Positions 47,564 to 57,480 of a DNA stretch of 64,000 bases are shown piece by piece (within the stretch, counting starts at the first letter, position 1; every line of letters starts with the position of its first letter). The notes beneath the pieces were generated by a model that saw nothing but the letters and a program-made list of their open reading frames with translations, did no database searches and was not told the DNA's origin. This DNA comes from Lamellibrachia columna (Eukaryota > Annelida > Polychaeta > Sabellida > Siboglinidae): the NCBI GenBank assembly GCA_963662155.1, contig OY759267.1, positions 33,460,976 through 33,524,975 on the forward strand, given 5' to 3'. Made by a program: the position numbers and the translations under genes.

Positions 47564-50500
47564 CTGCAAAATCACAAAATACAGGTTACTGGATACCGCG
47601 TTATATAAGTACTGGATACCACGCTATATATATATACTTACATATATATATATATATATATATGTGTGTATTACTCCTATTGTTAATGTTGAGTTCTTGG
47701 TAACTATGTTACACCAAATTGCTTCCTCATAATCTGTTTAACTTTTCAGTGTTAGATTCTTTAATATATACAATTACTCCACCTCCCCTTCTCTCGTGCA
47801 TGTCCTTCCTAAACATTACATAACCTGTCAGTGCTAACTAAGCACCTACTATATTTTTATTTGCCCATAATTCTGTGGTACCTATTACATGAAGGTCAAT
47901 ATCTGCTACCATTATGTCTAACTCACTTTTTTATTTACTATGTTCCTGACATTTAAACACACACATTTAAGTTAATTTTCCGAAATTATTGGTGAACATT
48001 TCTTTAGATGTGTATTTGTGCTCCTTTGTACAGTAGAGGAACTTTAAGCAGCAAAGAAATGTTACATTAACAAAAGGTATGCAATGTATACATGTCATGA
48101 TACGCATGGAAAATAAAACTGCATTTACAGGTTTATATCAGCCATATTACGTGCTAAAATAGATTGTAAACGACATGTTTCTAGCAGCCATAATAAATGC
48201 CAAAAGAAAACAAATGTACATAATTTATTATCCCTTTACATATTTACATCAACGTAAAACATTACCAGTACACCTGCCCTGCAGTATGGAGTGCTCTGCC
48301 AACAAACATCTCATCAGAAGTGTCTCTTGAATGGATCAAGGCAGTTTTAAAGACTCAACTTTGTATTATGGCGTATACTGAAAGTACTGCAGCGAAATTT
48401 TAGCCTTATTCAACAAGATTGCCATCCCAAACAGCAAGTTCCAGATGGCAAATGAATAAGGAAGCCATTGGCTTATCGAGAGTCCAACAATTTTATCATC
48501 TATGTGTAGCCCGCCCTTATCAGATATCTGTCAATTCTATTTTTAAACATATATTCACACTACTAGTATTAACACAATCATTTGGCATTTTGTTCCATTC
48601 ATTTATCACCTCTGTGAGAAAGAGTACTTTCTCATGTCCAATCTACACTGTTCCTTAACTAATGCTGCTTTGTGTCCTCTGGTTCTACTGCCTTCTTTAA
48701 GTTCGAAGAACATATTTTTTTTATCAACATCCTCATAACCATTCACTATTTTAAACACTTCTATTTGGTCTCCTCTTAGTCGCCTGGTCTCTAGTGCTGT
48801 CAAACCACATTGTAATAAGTGGCTTTCGTAACTAAGGTCTCTCAATTCTGGAATAATTTTAGTTGCTCTCCGTTGTATTCTTTCTAGCTTGTCTATGTCC
48901 TTTTTACGATATGGCTTCCATGCTTGAATACAATATTCCAAATGTGGTCTAACTATTGCTTTGAACAGGAATAAAATTAGCTGTTTCTCCTTATACATGA
49001 TAGTTCTCCTAATTAGCCCTACAACTTGATTTCCTTTCAAAGCAGCAATCCGACATTGCTCTGAAACTTTCATGTCAGCACTAAATGTTACTCCTAAGGC
49101 CTTTTCTTGTGTGGTTCCATGTGTATGCATTTACACTTCCCAAAATTTAATAACATTAGCCATTTTTCTGACCATTTAACTAATTTATCTAGATCATTCT
49201 GTAAACTTTGTTTATCTGTAACATTAGTAACCTTTCTGAATACTTTTGTGTCATCTGCAGATTTAAGTATTTTGCTAGATATGTCATCTTCCAAATCATT
49301 TATATATATTAAAAACAATATAGGTCCTAATACTGATCCCTGTGGTACCCCTCTCAGAACAGAATCCCAGTTTGAAATCTCACCACCTACTATTACTCTG
49401 TCTTTTGTGTGTAAGCCACTCTACTATCCAGTTGATTATATCATTGCCTATACCATGGGCTTTTAGTTTAAGTAACAGTCGTTGATGTGGCACTTTATTG
49501 AAAGCTTTCTGAAAATCTAAGTAGATAACATCCACTGGTAACCCGTCATCTACCCACTTTGTAATTTCTTCAAAAAAACATCAGAAATTGGTTAGACATA
49601 ACTTTGCTTTCAGGAACCTGTGTTGAGATGTATTTATTAATTTATGGTGTCTAATTAATGTTTCGAGTCTTAATTTATGTTTAAATTGTTTTAACAAACT
49701 ACATATATATATATATATATATATAGGTCGTGGTGGGGTGGTCACAGGTTTGTGGGTGACCTTGTGGCGAAATGGCCCCACCTGTTTGTAATTAAATTTG
49801 TGTATTGGTGGTGGAATGTCTGTATTCTTTGCATTACATGTTCATGACGACTTTTTGATGTATATATGTTATCGTCATGCTTGTAGGAATGTGGGCTCTG
49901 AGAAACTTGCCGGACGGGGCTGTACATGTGTTCAGTTCCTGTCTGGTTTGCTTTGAGGAGCTCACATTCCTGTTAATGTTCTTCCCAAAGTGGCTGCGTG
50001 ATAAGCAGTCCACTTTGCAATAAAAAACGTCATTTATTTGGCCTGTTTCAATTCACTGCTACATCGGACTTGTGTTGGTTATTGCATAAATATATATATA
50101 TATATATATATATAGTTTGTTAAAACAATTTAGTTTGGCCTTAAACATAAATTAAGATAGAAAAAGATATCAATAAATTAGGCTAAAATGTTGCTGCAGT
50201 AATTTCAGTATACGCCATAATATATACACACATAATACTTATATATACATACATATAATATATACACATACATATATTAACTTTTTTATACTTATTCCAA
50301 TTTATTTTATAGATTAATTAACTTGTCTTAGCTGATGGATAGCGATTTATCTGAATTAACATTTATCTTAACATTTAAACTAACTATCTTTAATCTACTG
50401 ATGTTTATACAGTCGTACTATCTTAATTTATTTATTCTTATTTAAAATTTATATATATTATATATATATATATATATTAACGTCTTTGTTTATACTTATT

Positions 50501-51429
50501 CTAATTTATTTTGTGGATAAATTAACTTGTTTTATACAGTTGTATTATCTTAATTCATTTATTCTTATTTAAAAATTGCTTATTTGGCACTATATATGCA
50601 TTAGATTTATGTACAGAGCTGAGAAACTTTTTAGATATGGCGCTATATAAAATAAATATTATTTTTATTATTACCTTGATGTATGAGGAAGCCAGCAGTT
50701 GGAGCCACATGTCTCAATGATAGTTGTCGGTAGGACATCCATGATTCGTCTGTGGGACTTCTTTGCCATCCAACGGTTAATCTCTAGAATATAACAGAAC
50801 ATTGGAAATATTACCCCGAAAATGATCTGAATATTAATGGCCTAGTGTGCCTAGAGTGGCCTCACGTGCCTAGAGTGGCTTTGTGTGCCTAGGGTGGCCT
50901 TGTGTGCCTAGAGGGGGCTTGTGTGCCCTCATGTGCCTAGAGTGGCCTTGTGTGCCTAGAGTGGCCTCGTGTGCCTAGAGTGGCTTTGTGTGCAACAAAT
51001 AGAATGCATTTTGTTTGTTTTTCAAAATTAGAAAGGAAGAAGAGCATTTCCTCCAAAAAGCAAGACCAGGGGTAAAATGGTATTTCCTGCCTGAAAGCGA
51101 TAATGTTGTAACCTATGAACGTGACATCAGAGCCCAAGCAGACGATTACAGCCATTTTGAAATGCATAAGTCACTTTTGATTCACCTGGAAGTCAACAGT
51201 GCCAAGGAGCTTTCTTTGCAGCGGTCCAGCGTGTTCCGGTAGTCTGAAGTCGCCTGCACAAAGGTAAAAGAGTAGTTATGTCTGGCAAAACAAAAGTAAC
51301 GATAACAACAATAATGATGATGTCAACAAAAAACTATGACGCTAGCAACAATATATATAATATATATGTACACATGTTGGTTAAGAATGGAACCAGTGGA
51401 ATTGTTAATGTGCATGGATTGTGAACATC

Positions 51430-51505
<76 letters not shown>

Positions 51506-53666
51506 GATGTTCACAATCCATGCACATTAACAATTCCACTGGTTCCATTCTTAACCAACATGTGTACATGTCATAAACAATGTTTATTGTACGACAGCAA
51601 ATAATAAACTGACTACATACGCATTTGCTTAAATAAGACAACCCCATTCAGAAATTATAATTAAAAACAACAAAATATTTGAATGACCAACTTCGAATTC
51701 TACCAGTTTCAGATATTACCGCAATGACGTCATAAATATCGCAATGACATCACACGCACGATCTGCAACCGTTCTTTTATTCTTAGCCGCTAGGTGGCGT
51801 ATGTGTTGTGAATATTTTCTATAGGAACAGAGGGTAGGATCGCACTGTACAACTGATTTGCTGCAATGTGCTCTCAGAATGTAATCCATAATATTTTACA
51901 CACACGCAGAATACCATATCAACAGCACAAATCAGAACGTTACTTAAACAGTGAGATCAGCATTCTCAGTGCAGGTAATACCATCAGTGTCGTCTGAGAC
52001 AGAGAACCATGTAGACAGTACTGGTTTACCATCTTTCATGTTACATATGATTCATGAACAATCAACAGATGACTGAAAGATAAAGGCAGACAATGACTGA
52101 TATACATCAACAGTTTAAACAAATGACTGAAATATAGAGGCAGGCAGTGACTGATATACATCAACAGTTTAAACAAATGACTGAAATATAGAGTCAGACA
52201 ATGACTGATATACATCAACAGTTAAAACAAATGACTGAAAGATAGAGGCAGACAATGACTGATATACATCAACAGTTACAACAAATGACTGAAAAATAGA
52301 GGCAGACAATGACTGATATACATCAATGGTTTAAACAAGTGATTTGGATGACCAGCAAATAACTATTAAATAAGCAAGATGAATATTAATTATCGTAGCT
52401 GCTAAATAAAAAATGCTATTCATCGAGGAAGTTATCTGCACTAAAATGACTGTTGTTGCCATCGTCATAGTAACTATTGCGTGTAACATAACTAATGTTT
52501 TACCTGCAGGCGACACCAGACTACCGGAACATGCTGAACAGCTGCAAAGTAATGCTCCTATATATATGATATGATACTCCCCGCCACTAAGTACTTCGCC
52601 ACTGCCACAACTTACATTTGATGTACAGATTCTGCATGTGTCGTCCACTGACCCGGCAGATATCATCCCACGTCACTCCCTGGCACAGCATTCTGAGCCC
52701 CACACTAAGGCTGACTGGAGCAAAGACTACGTTTCCTGACCTCTTCCCGTCCTTAATGAACTCCTAAAGACACAGAGAATGCAGACATGAAGGAACTGGA
52801 CATCAGCTGATCACACAAACCTTTCTCTTAATGCAACCAAGAGATAAATGAGCTGATATGTTGTCTCCACTTGTAAAGGTTCAGACATCTCCTAAATACT
52901 CATGAAACTCCACGTCTTATTACTTGCCAAGTGTCGTATCAGTAAAACTCACGTAGCACTCACACTTAAATATAGTCAAGTCAATGTACATTATGTAGTT
53001 GAATAAGAAAACATTTTCGTACTGAATGATAATTATAACAATTAACCACATAATTCATAGATTAAATAGAAATGACCATCGATAACAAGACTTTATATTA
53101 TTTTGAATGATTATAACATAATTTATCTCAGTCCGTTTTTACCTAAATGTTGTTAGACACTGCTAGACATGACCCTTTGAACAATGTTATAAATAATCAT
53201 GAGGGGAGGGGAGAGGTGGGGGGAGGGTTTGGGGTGAGGAGGTGGAGAGGTAAGGGGAGGGGTGGGGGTGAGGAGGGGGAGAAGTGGAGTGTGGAGGTAG
53301 ACAGACAGGGAGGGGAGGGTAGGGGGTGAGGGAGACACAGAGAAAGACAGAGAGAAAGACACAGGCAGGGAGGAGGAGGTTATATTCTGGTTCGTACATG
53401 CATACTCACACACATGTTCGCACGTACACAAACTAAGACTTAGAAGAGATCAATCATGTGGTGCCACCTGGTACTGAGACATAATGGTTGATAGCTCGCG
53501 ACAGACGCAGGAGATGGGAGTGAGTCATGTATGGCGACCTGTCAGTTGACACCGTTCCATTGGTCGTTTCACCTGTCGCCTTGTCACCTGTTGCTGCGGA
53601 GATGGTCACTTGGTCCTTTGACGATCCACCTCCCATGGTGGCGACATCTGTCGGATGGGCATGCAT
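47359..53666 (-). CDS. Compact serpin-like gene, five exons (239 aa predicted)
   Basis: Five - strand exon candidates, 53666-53475, 52763-52616, 51253-51186, 50781-50675 and 47563-47359, total 720 bases and join in phase to 239 codons plus stop. In order they resemble: a Ser/Thr-rich head then LLRLSRAINHYVS (serpin helix A); EFIKDGKRSGNVVFAPVSLS (helix A and strand 6B; family 'gNvvFSPlSl'); DFRLPEHAGPLQRKLLGTVD; INRWMAKKSHRRIMDVLPTT (family 'IN.WV...T.gkI.dLl'); and FDEGLKSSACQTTEGAHEMF then DYPFMFFI (hinge, reactive loop, 'aDhPFlF.I'). Serpins are usually 370-400 residues and inhibit proteases by loop insertion. Here about 60 residues before the third exon and ~160-170 before the last have no exon, and the loop is short, so inhibition is doubtful. 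Either exons are missed, the gene is a decayed remnant, or it encodes a reduced serpin. Confidence 0.6.
47637..47665. repeat. (AT)n microsatellite
   Basis: A short (TA)n run following imperfect tatata-rich sequence in the intron upstream of the last serpin-like exon. Confidence 0.8.
47690..47965 (-). mobile_element. CR1-like LINE endonuclease fragment
   Basis: On the - strand, with a few stops, it reads NVRNIVNKKSELDIMV, DIDLHVIGTTELWA, GYVMFRKDMHERRGGGVIVY. This is the N-terminal part of the APE-type endonuclease of CR1 elements ('NvRSi.nK..el', 'TE.Wa', 'rGGGV'). It is not continuous with the reverse transcriptase at 48405-49695, which lies in the wrong order to be the same insertion. Confidence 0.65.
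48275..48403 (+). mobile_element. L2-like LINE C-terminal fragment
   Basis: The + frame CPAVWSALPTNISSEVSLEW then IKAVLKTQLCIMAY ends at TAG. It matches the last residues of L2/CR1-type ORF2 ('p.lWN.LP..ir...sl..FK..LKT.lf..aY'). It abuts the tail of the CR1 element on the other strand. Confidence 0.6.
48405..49695 (-). mobile_element. CR1-like LINE, reverse transcriptase to 3' end
   Basis: From 49695 downward: SQHRFLKAKLCLTNF, VDVIYLDFQKAFNKVPHQRL (motif A), GVPQGSVLGPILFLIYINDL (motif B), SADDTKVF (motif C; Asp pair kept, Phe to Ser before it), KALGVTFSADMKVSEQC, AIVRPHLEYCIQAWKPY and ELRDLSYESHLLQCGLTALE. A few shifts and stops separate the frames, so it is inactive. The 5' part with the endonuclease is missing. 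It lies in the intron before the last serpin-like exon, same strand. Confidence 0.8.
49700..50130. repeat. Insert bounded by inverted 'tagtttgttaaaacaattt' and (AT)n
   Basis: 'aaattgttttaacaaacta' near 49683 and its complement near 50112 face each other across (AT)n tracts at 49702-49725 and 50092-50114. The interior (49726-50090) has an AATAAA at about 50020 and looks like a separate insertion with no coding capacity. The right-hand sequence up to about 50165 is an inverted piece of the neighbouring CR1 element. Confidence 0.5.
50190..50672. repeat. AT-rich duplicated block ending in a LINE 3' tail
   Basis: A block with 'ttatacttattc.aatttatttt' and 'atcttaatt.atttattctta' occurs twice (about 50280-50455 and 50478-50575). 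The end, 50625-50672, reads 'gatatggcgctatataaaat' followed by (att)n, a typical CR1/L2-type 3' end. Confidence 0.55.
50675..50781 (-). CDS. Serpin-like exon 4, ending in a LINE tail
   Basis: It reads INRWMAKKSHRRIMDVLPTT and IIETCGSNCWLPHTS, the helix F region. The acceptor is a weak ctagag. The donor (AG/GTAATAATAA) lies where an (ATT)n LINE tail abuts, so the splice site may have been created by that insertion, cutting away the usual 'T.lvLvNaiyFkg' continuation. Confidence 0.55.
50838..50995. repeat. 19-bp minisatellite
   Basis: About seven imperfect units of 'gtgcctagagtggccttgt', one of them shortened to ten bases, lie in the intron between serpin-like exons 3 and 4. Confidence 0.85.
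51186..51253 (-). CDS. Serpin-like exon 3
   Basis: Sixty-eight bases between tgtgcag and GTGAAT read DFRLPEHAGPLQRKLLGTVD followed by FQ, like the 'lp..f......y.aev..vDF' segment before helix F. Its start phase fits the end of exon 2. A diverged inverted copy of its 5' part lies at 52509-52547. Confidence 0.55.
51366..51569. repeat. 204-bp palindrome with a (TA)n centre
   Basis: About 64 bases of unique sequence on each side are exact reverse complements ('atgtacacatgttggttaag' on the left, its complement on the right), meeting in an uninterrupted (TA)n core at about 51430-51504. The same peptide frame therefore appears on both strands. It could extrude as a hairpin or cruciform. Confidence 0.95.
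51570..52068. other. Intron-like DNA, no exon recognised
   Basis: I searched this stretch on the - strand for the missing serpin segment after exon 2 and found no open, splice-bounded piece resembling it. Confidence 0.35.
52069..52338. repeat. 54-bp minisatellite, five units
   Basis: Five units of 54 bp ('atgactgaaagataaaggca', 'gacaatgactgatatacatc', 'aacagtttaaacaa') run head to tail with a few changes each. Confidence 0.92.
52440..52547 (+). pseudogene. Inverted partial copy of serpin-like exon 3
   Basis: On the + strand 'cctgcaggcgacaccagact' and 'accggaacatgctgaacagc' match the acceptor and first ~40 bases of exon 3, which is on the - strand, with 'ttgttgccatcgtcatagta' matching its preceding intron. 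It is roughly 20% diverged and stops at 52547. Confidence 0.65.
52616..52763 (-). CDS. Serpin-like exon 2
   Basis: The strongest serpin match: GNVVFAPVSLSVGLRMLCQG followed by VTWDDICRVSGRHMQNLYIK, like 'gNvvFSPlSlstaLaMl..GA...T..qi'. Acceptor ctttag and donor GTAAGT are good; it ends in phase 1. Confidence 0.7.
53195..53370. repeat. Purine-rich (GGGGA)n-like tract
   Basis: The + strand is nearly all G and A (ggggaggggtggggg words) in the first serpin-like intron. Long frames here are compositional. Confidence 0.8.
53475..53666 (-). CDS. Serpin-like exon 1 with proposed start codon
   Basis: The ATG at 53666 (MHAHPTDVATMGGGSS) is chosen because it begins the stretch leading to LLRLSRAINHYV. 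The frame is open upstream to 53801, so an earlier start is possible. No secretion signal is apparent. A GTACCA donor at 53474 gives the phase needed by exon 2; a GTGGCA seven bases later would not. Confidence 0.5.
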
Positions 53667-53801
53667 CGTTCTGGCAATGATGAAATGTTTTTGTTGTAGG
53701 TAGTTCTTTGATCTGAAACCACGGCATATATATATACACTGTTTATTACTATTTGACCTGATAACTATGATGATGAACACATAGACAACAACATTTGACA
53801 T

Positions 53802-54390
53802 TCAGAAACATAGCCAAGATAATCCATCCTGGGGTCTGAAAGTGACATATAACATCCAGCGCGCTGATGCAGCTATGGTCTAACACTGAACTGAAGTATC
53901 CATATAGGTCTCCACCATTAAAAAACCTTGTGCTATCATATTTAAATGCTTTAAATTACATTACATGCCTCAGCATGTATACCTTACATTGCTAGCCACC
54001 CCAGCTAGCTGCTCAACCCTGCCATTGTTTCAATGTCTGTGTGAGCTGATAAGACACGTGGACTGAGGGGAAGGTGGGGGCTTCACAAGTCAAATATCAT
54101 CATCAACTATACATAAAATGTCTTTGTTACTTTTGTTACTTTTACTAGGGACAGTGCCAAGAACTGCTAGTCTGAGTCTTCACTCTTACCCAGACCAGTT
54201 TCCATAAAAGGCCACATTTAAAAATACAGTAGAACCCTCGATGTGGCCACCCGTTGTCATATTTACACCTCTGTAATCTGACCACTTTTTTTGTCACATG
54301 GGTGGCCTATTTAGAAGGACCTTACTGTGAATGTATTGCAAAAATAACTTGAATAAGAAAAAGTAGTTTTTATTTTTATGTATTTGTCTG
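53802..54390. other. No recognisable gene
   Basis: This is upstream of the serpin-like start. A TATA-like 'tatatata' lies at about 53727-53738, but no convincing promoter was identified. Confidence 0.3.
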
Positions 54391-54395
54391 GTAGT

Positions 54396-55012
54396 CACTG
54401 TGCTGACCACAAAAGAACTGCCAAGTTTACTGGACAACCTTGTCACTTTAACTGAGGTGACACTTGAAATAACATATTAGTGACTTGACAGTATTACAAA
54501 GTTGATGACATTACCAAGTCCTACCTGAAGAATTCCATTATCCTGTTCCTGACTGTGCAGTCGGAAGATACAAACACTCCTTGCCAGCACTCTGCTGCGA
54601 CATGACCAGCCTGGTGGCGCACTCTATGAACATGATCAGACATCATGTCACCTTGGGATCAAGCGTGACACTATGACCTGTCTTCTCAACATGAATGATT
54701 CTCATGTTCCAGGCGACTTCATCCTGTGGCGATGGATTGACAGGTTTATCCAGGTAAATGCAGCCACTCCTATGAATTACAATGAACAGAGCTGAGAGAT
54801 TGTTAAAGAGGAACACTGCAGTTATATGATATTGTTACTGCCCTCATTAGTCATTACACACAAGTTTGATGCGCACTGGTGCACACAAACATTTCTAACT
54901 GAAACCAATAAACACTTTGCAATTTTATGGTCCACAATGACAAGACATTTTGTTAGGACACACAACTATAATTTCACCATGTACAGTGCTGCCTCAGAGT
55001 GAATATCGTACA
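54396..55012. repeat. Left arm of a large inverted duplication
   Basis: It is matched in inverse orientation by 61175-62362, for example 'caccatgtacagtgctgcct' near 54980 against its complement near 61200, and 'acttgacagtattacaaagt' near 54485 against its complement near 62250. Similarity is clear but not perfect. It contains the exon candidate at 54561-54753. Confidence 0.8.
54561..54753 (+). CDS. Candidate exon of an unidentified gene
   Basis: Between a good acceptor (cctgactgtgcag) and donor (CAG/GTAAAT), 193 bases are open. They read [36 protein letters not shown], and end [21 protein letters not shown] do not recognise the family. Two damaged relatives exist: one in the inverted arm (about 61445-61660, with stops and a lost acceptor) and one at about 56795-56940. 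The intact frame only at this locus suggests it is the source copy. Confidence 0.4.
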
Positions 55013-55244
55013 AATTATGTTGAAATCACAAAAAGCAGGTTCACCACAGAAGTCTCCCAACAGGCCACAAAAGTGATGAGCTGTCAGCAGGTGTCACTGT
55101 ATATGAAGTTTTTCTCACATGTAAATTAGGTATGGGGTCTAAATGCACTTGGTCAAATACAAAGAGTTTGTGGAATGCACACAAATTATGTGCACAGCGG
55201 TATACATTCCCACTGCGTCACATATAAACAGATAGACTGGGCAG

Positions 55245-56251
55245 CAGGGCTGGGTCCAATTATGTAATTGTAATTGATTACAGCAAAATCGTGTAATTGT
55301 AATTGTAATTGATTATGGTTTCAAAATGGTGCTGTAATTGTAATTGTAATTGTTATATTTTGCATAATTGAAATTTTATTTCAATTACAATCAATTACAG
55401 TACGTTTCATATCACAAACTACCTGAACGAATTGTCAATAAAAATATAATTTAAGTCTCACACGAGTTGAAAATCAAGACTAATAATAACACCTGCTTAT
55501 ATATTTACATTTAAGTCTCAGTATTCACTGTCTGGTGGGTACTGGTCAGTGGTGCTAGTGGTGGGTAGCCTTAGCAATTAGCCTTTTCAGTAAGTTGGTA
55601 ACAGCCAGGAAGCAATAAACAATGCACAGACATTCAGTGAAACATTGCAGAGTTAGCAAGCCAATTACACCCCTTGTGTTGTGGTGGGTTGGAGACAGGT
55701 CAGGTGGCAAGGACCATTTATATGGCCTCTCTTCCCATTCCCAACTCATACAAAGCAAAGGGCAGACCATTTAAGAATGTCAGCTTAGAGCAGGAGCTAC
55801 AACCTCAAATTAACACATCAAACCCTATTATTAGTATTTTCCAAAGAAAATTTTAGAAATGCGCACGGATAAATGTCTGCATTGAAATATGTCCTGTAGG
55901 ATTATGTCTGGATATTGCATTGTATTTTTATATAATAAAAATATGTTTTAAACGGCTATTTTTTTGTTTAATATAATTCAAAGTCAACAATTCGACAAAA
56001 AGTACAAACATTACCGTTATATTTGTTTATCAATTGTGTACAAAATATTGAAATTCAGCAAAACGTGCAAAAATACATAATTAACAAATGCTGAATAAAT
56101 TTGGTTCCGCATAATGTAATTGTAATTGTAATTGAAACAGTGTAATTGTAATTGATTTGGAAAATTATGACTGTAATTGTAATTGAAATAAAAAATTTAA
56201 TGTAATTGTAATTGTAATTGATATAATTTTGTGTAATTGGACCCAGCCCTG
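55245..56251. mobile_element. 1,007-bp hAT-type MITE
   Basis: It begins CAGGGCTGGGTCCAATTA and ends with the inverse, TAATTGGACCCAGCCCTG. The 8-bp direct repeat CTGGGCAG lies exactly outside both ends (55237-55244 and 56252-56259). An 8-bp target duplication with CAG..CTG termini is the hAT signature. Just inside each end are tandem 'gtaattgtaattg' words. The interior has no transposase; a 60-codon + frame at 55674-55856 is not recognised. Confidence 0.88.
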
Positions 56252-56259
56252 CTGGGCAG

Positions 56260-56740
56260 CTACTTACTACAACATCCAAACTTTTCCACTTCTCTTTATC
56301 TTCTCTTTCTTGTTCTTCTTTGCATTTTCTGGAAGAAACATCAAAGTTTGTTTTGAGCCTTGAAAGCATAAACTAACCCATTGTGATCATGTCATTGGAG
56401 GTCGATGCTGTTTTTTTTTAAAGAAAACACATTGACACATCACGTGTCTGAGCTATGGCATTTCTTTCTACTACATAAATAGTTCAGATTGTGTTACTCC
56501 AGTGCTCTTGGCTTAAGCCTTTTCACTCCCTGGTGGAGCATAAACCATTAACGACTCCTTTCTACCAGACATTGTTTTGGGCTTGCATTTTCCAGTTTTT
56601 TCCCTATTGCCCTGAGGGTTCCGTTACTCAGCTATATTTAATTCATCAAATAAATAAAATTTGTGTTGTGCTTATGCAATGAGTGAAGTGTATGCAAAAA
56701 GACAAACACAAAATGTAGCAAATTAATCTCTAGGTCTCAA
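56260..56740. other. No recognisable gene
   Basis: AT-rich spacer of the inverted duplication with only short frames and no known repeat. Confidence 0.35.
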
Positions 56741-56744
56741 CAAC

Positions 56745-56945
56745 TATTTACTGAGTATGTATTGCAAAAATAACTCAAATGAGGTCCTGCATCAGAAAGA
56801 GCAGACGGAAGACACAAGCATGCCTTGCTAATGCTTTGCTGTGACTTCCCCAGCCTGCTGGTGTACTCTGAGCACACGATCACACATCATATTACCTTGG
56901 TATCCAGCATGAGATTATCTCCTGTTGTCATGGGCCAAAACATCC
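56745..56945 (+). pseudogene. Third, decayed copy of the 54561 exon region
   Basis: 'gtattgcaaaaataact' near 56760 and 'agacggaagacacaagcatg' near 56797 follow the left arm in the same orientation. The frame corresponding to [12 protein letters not shown] has stops. Ends are ragged. Confidence 0.55.
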
Positions 56946-57169
56946 AACACCCGTATGAATAGGGTGGACCTGACGAATACACCAATTACCATGTGTGTTT
57001 ACAGAAACTTAATATTTCTAATACCTCCATAATTTTACGCTTTTGTTATTGAACTTTACTTGCATATTACACAGACAACACCTATTCAAAGCTATGCAAA
57101 TATTATGTAACATACTCATTACAAATTTAGTTAAGTCAGTTTAAAATATACCTAAAATTGTTATATCCT

Positions 57170-57222
57170 AATATTCACGGAATCATTGTCTAGTGGTGTA
57201 GTACCATTAGATTGGAAATTGT
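57170..57222. repeat. 53-bp LINE micro-fragment
   Basis: 'taatattcacggaatcattg' through 'attagattggaaattg' is identical to 58151-58203 in the CR1 element 1 kb away, with nothing else shared on either side. Confidence 0.9.
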
Positions 57223-57391
57223 AAAAAATCGCCATCTAGCGGAACTTGATATACCTATTAATGTGACATCTGAAACTGGAATACTACCTTTCAAATGATA
57301 CTACACTTGTCCCATTTGAACCAATTTCTAAAAATTACATGTTGGCTTACCTGAACGTGAACTGCCTTAACTTTTCAATGTAATGAACACT

Positions 57392-57480
57392 GTGGGGAGA
57401 TGTGGCTGTGTGGCAGAGACCCCCAGAGACAGTGTCAGACTGTCGATCGAGAGGACTGGGGTTCGGGACTATACCAGCTG
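57392..57480 (+). mobile_element. tRNA-derived SINE head
   Basis: The segment has a tRNA-like layout: an A-box-like TGGCTGTGTGG, a GACTGTCGATC anticodon-arm-like stretch and a B-box-like GGTTCGGGACT about 50 bases later. It is too altered for a functional tRNA and continues into unrelated DNA, as SINEs do. Confidence 0.5.

Noticed and set aside
49726..50090. Possible solo LTR with an AATAAA signal
   Set aside because: I could not define matching termini, a target duplication or a primer-binding site; only an inverted CR1-derived border is clear.
51323..51647. Identical-looking peptides (MYTCWLRMEPVELL..) on both strands
   Set aside because: They are the two arms of the palindrome read in opposite directions, not genes.
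54690..54753. Resemblance of the exon end ([12 protein letters not shown]) to the copper-site helix of hemocyanin/phenoloxidase-type proteins
   Set aside because: The metal-binding histidine expected in that helix is missing and no other part of the fold was seen.
57392..57480. A functional tRNA gene
   Set aside because: The A and B boxes are imperfect and the arms do not fold into a complete cloverleaf by eye; SINE head is the better reading.
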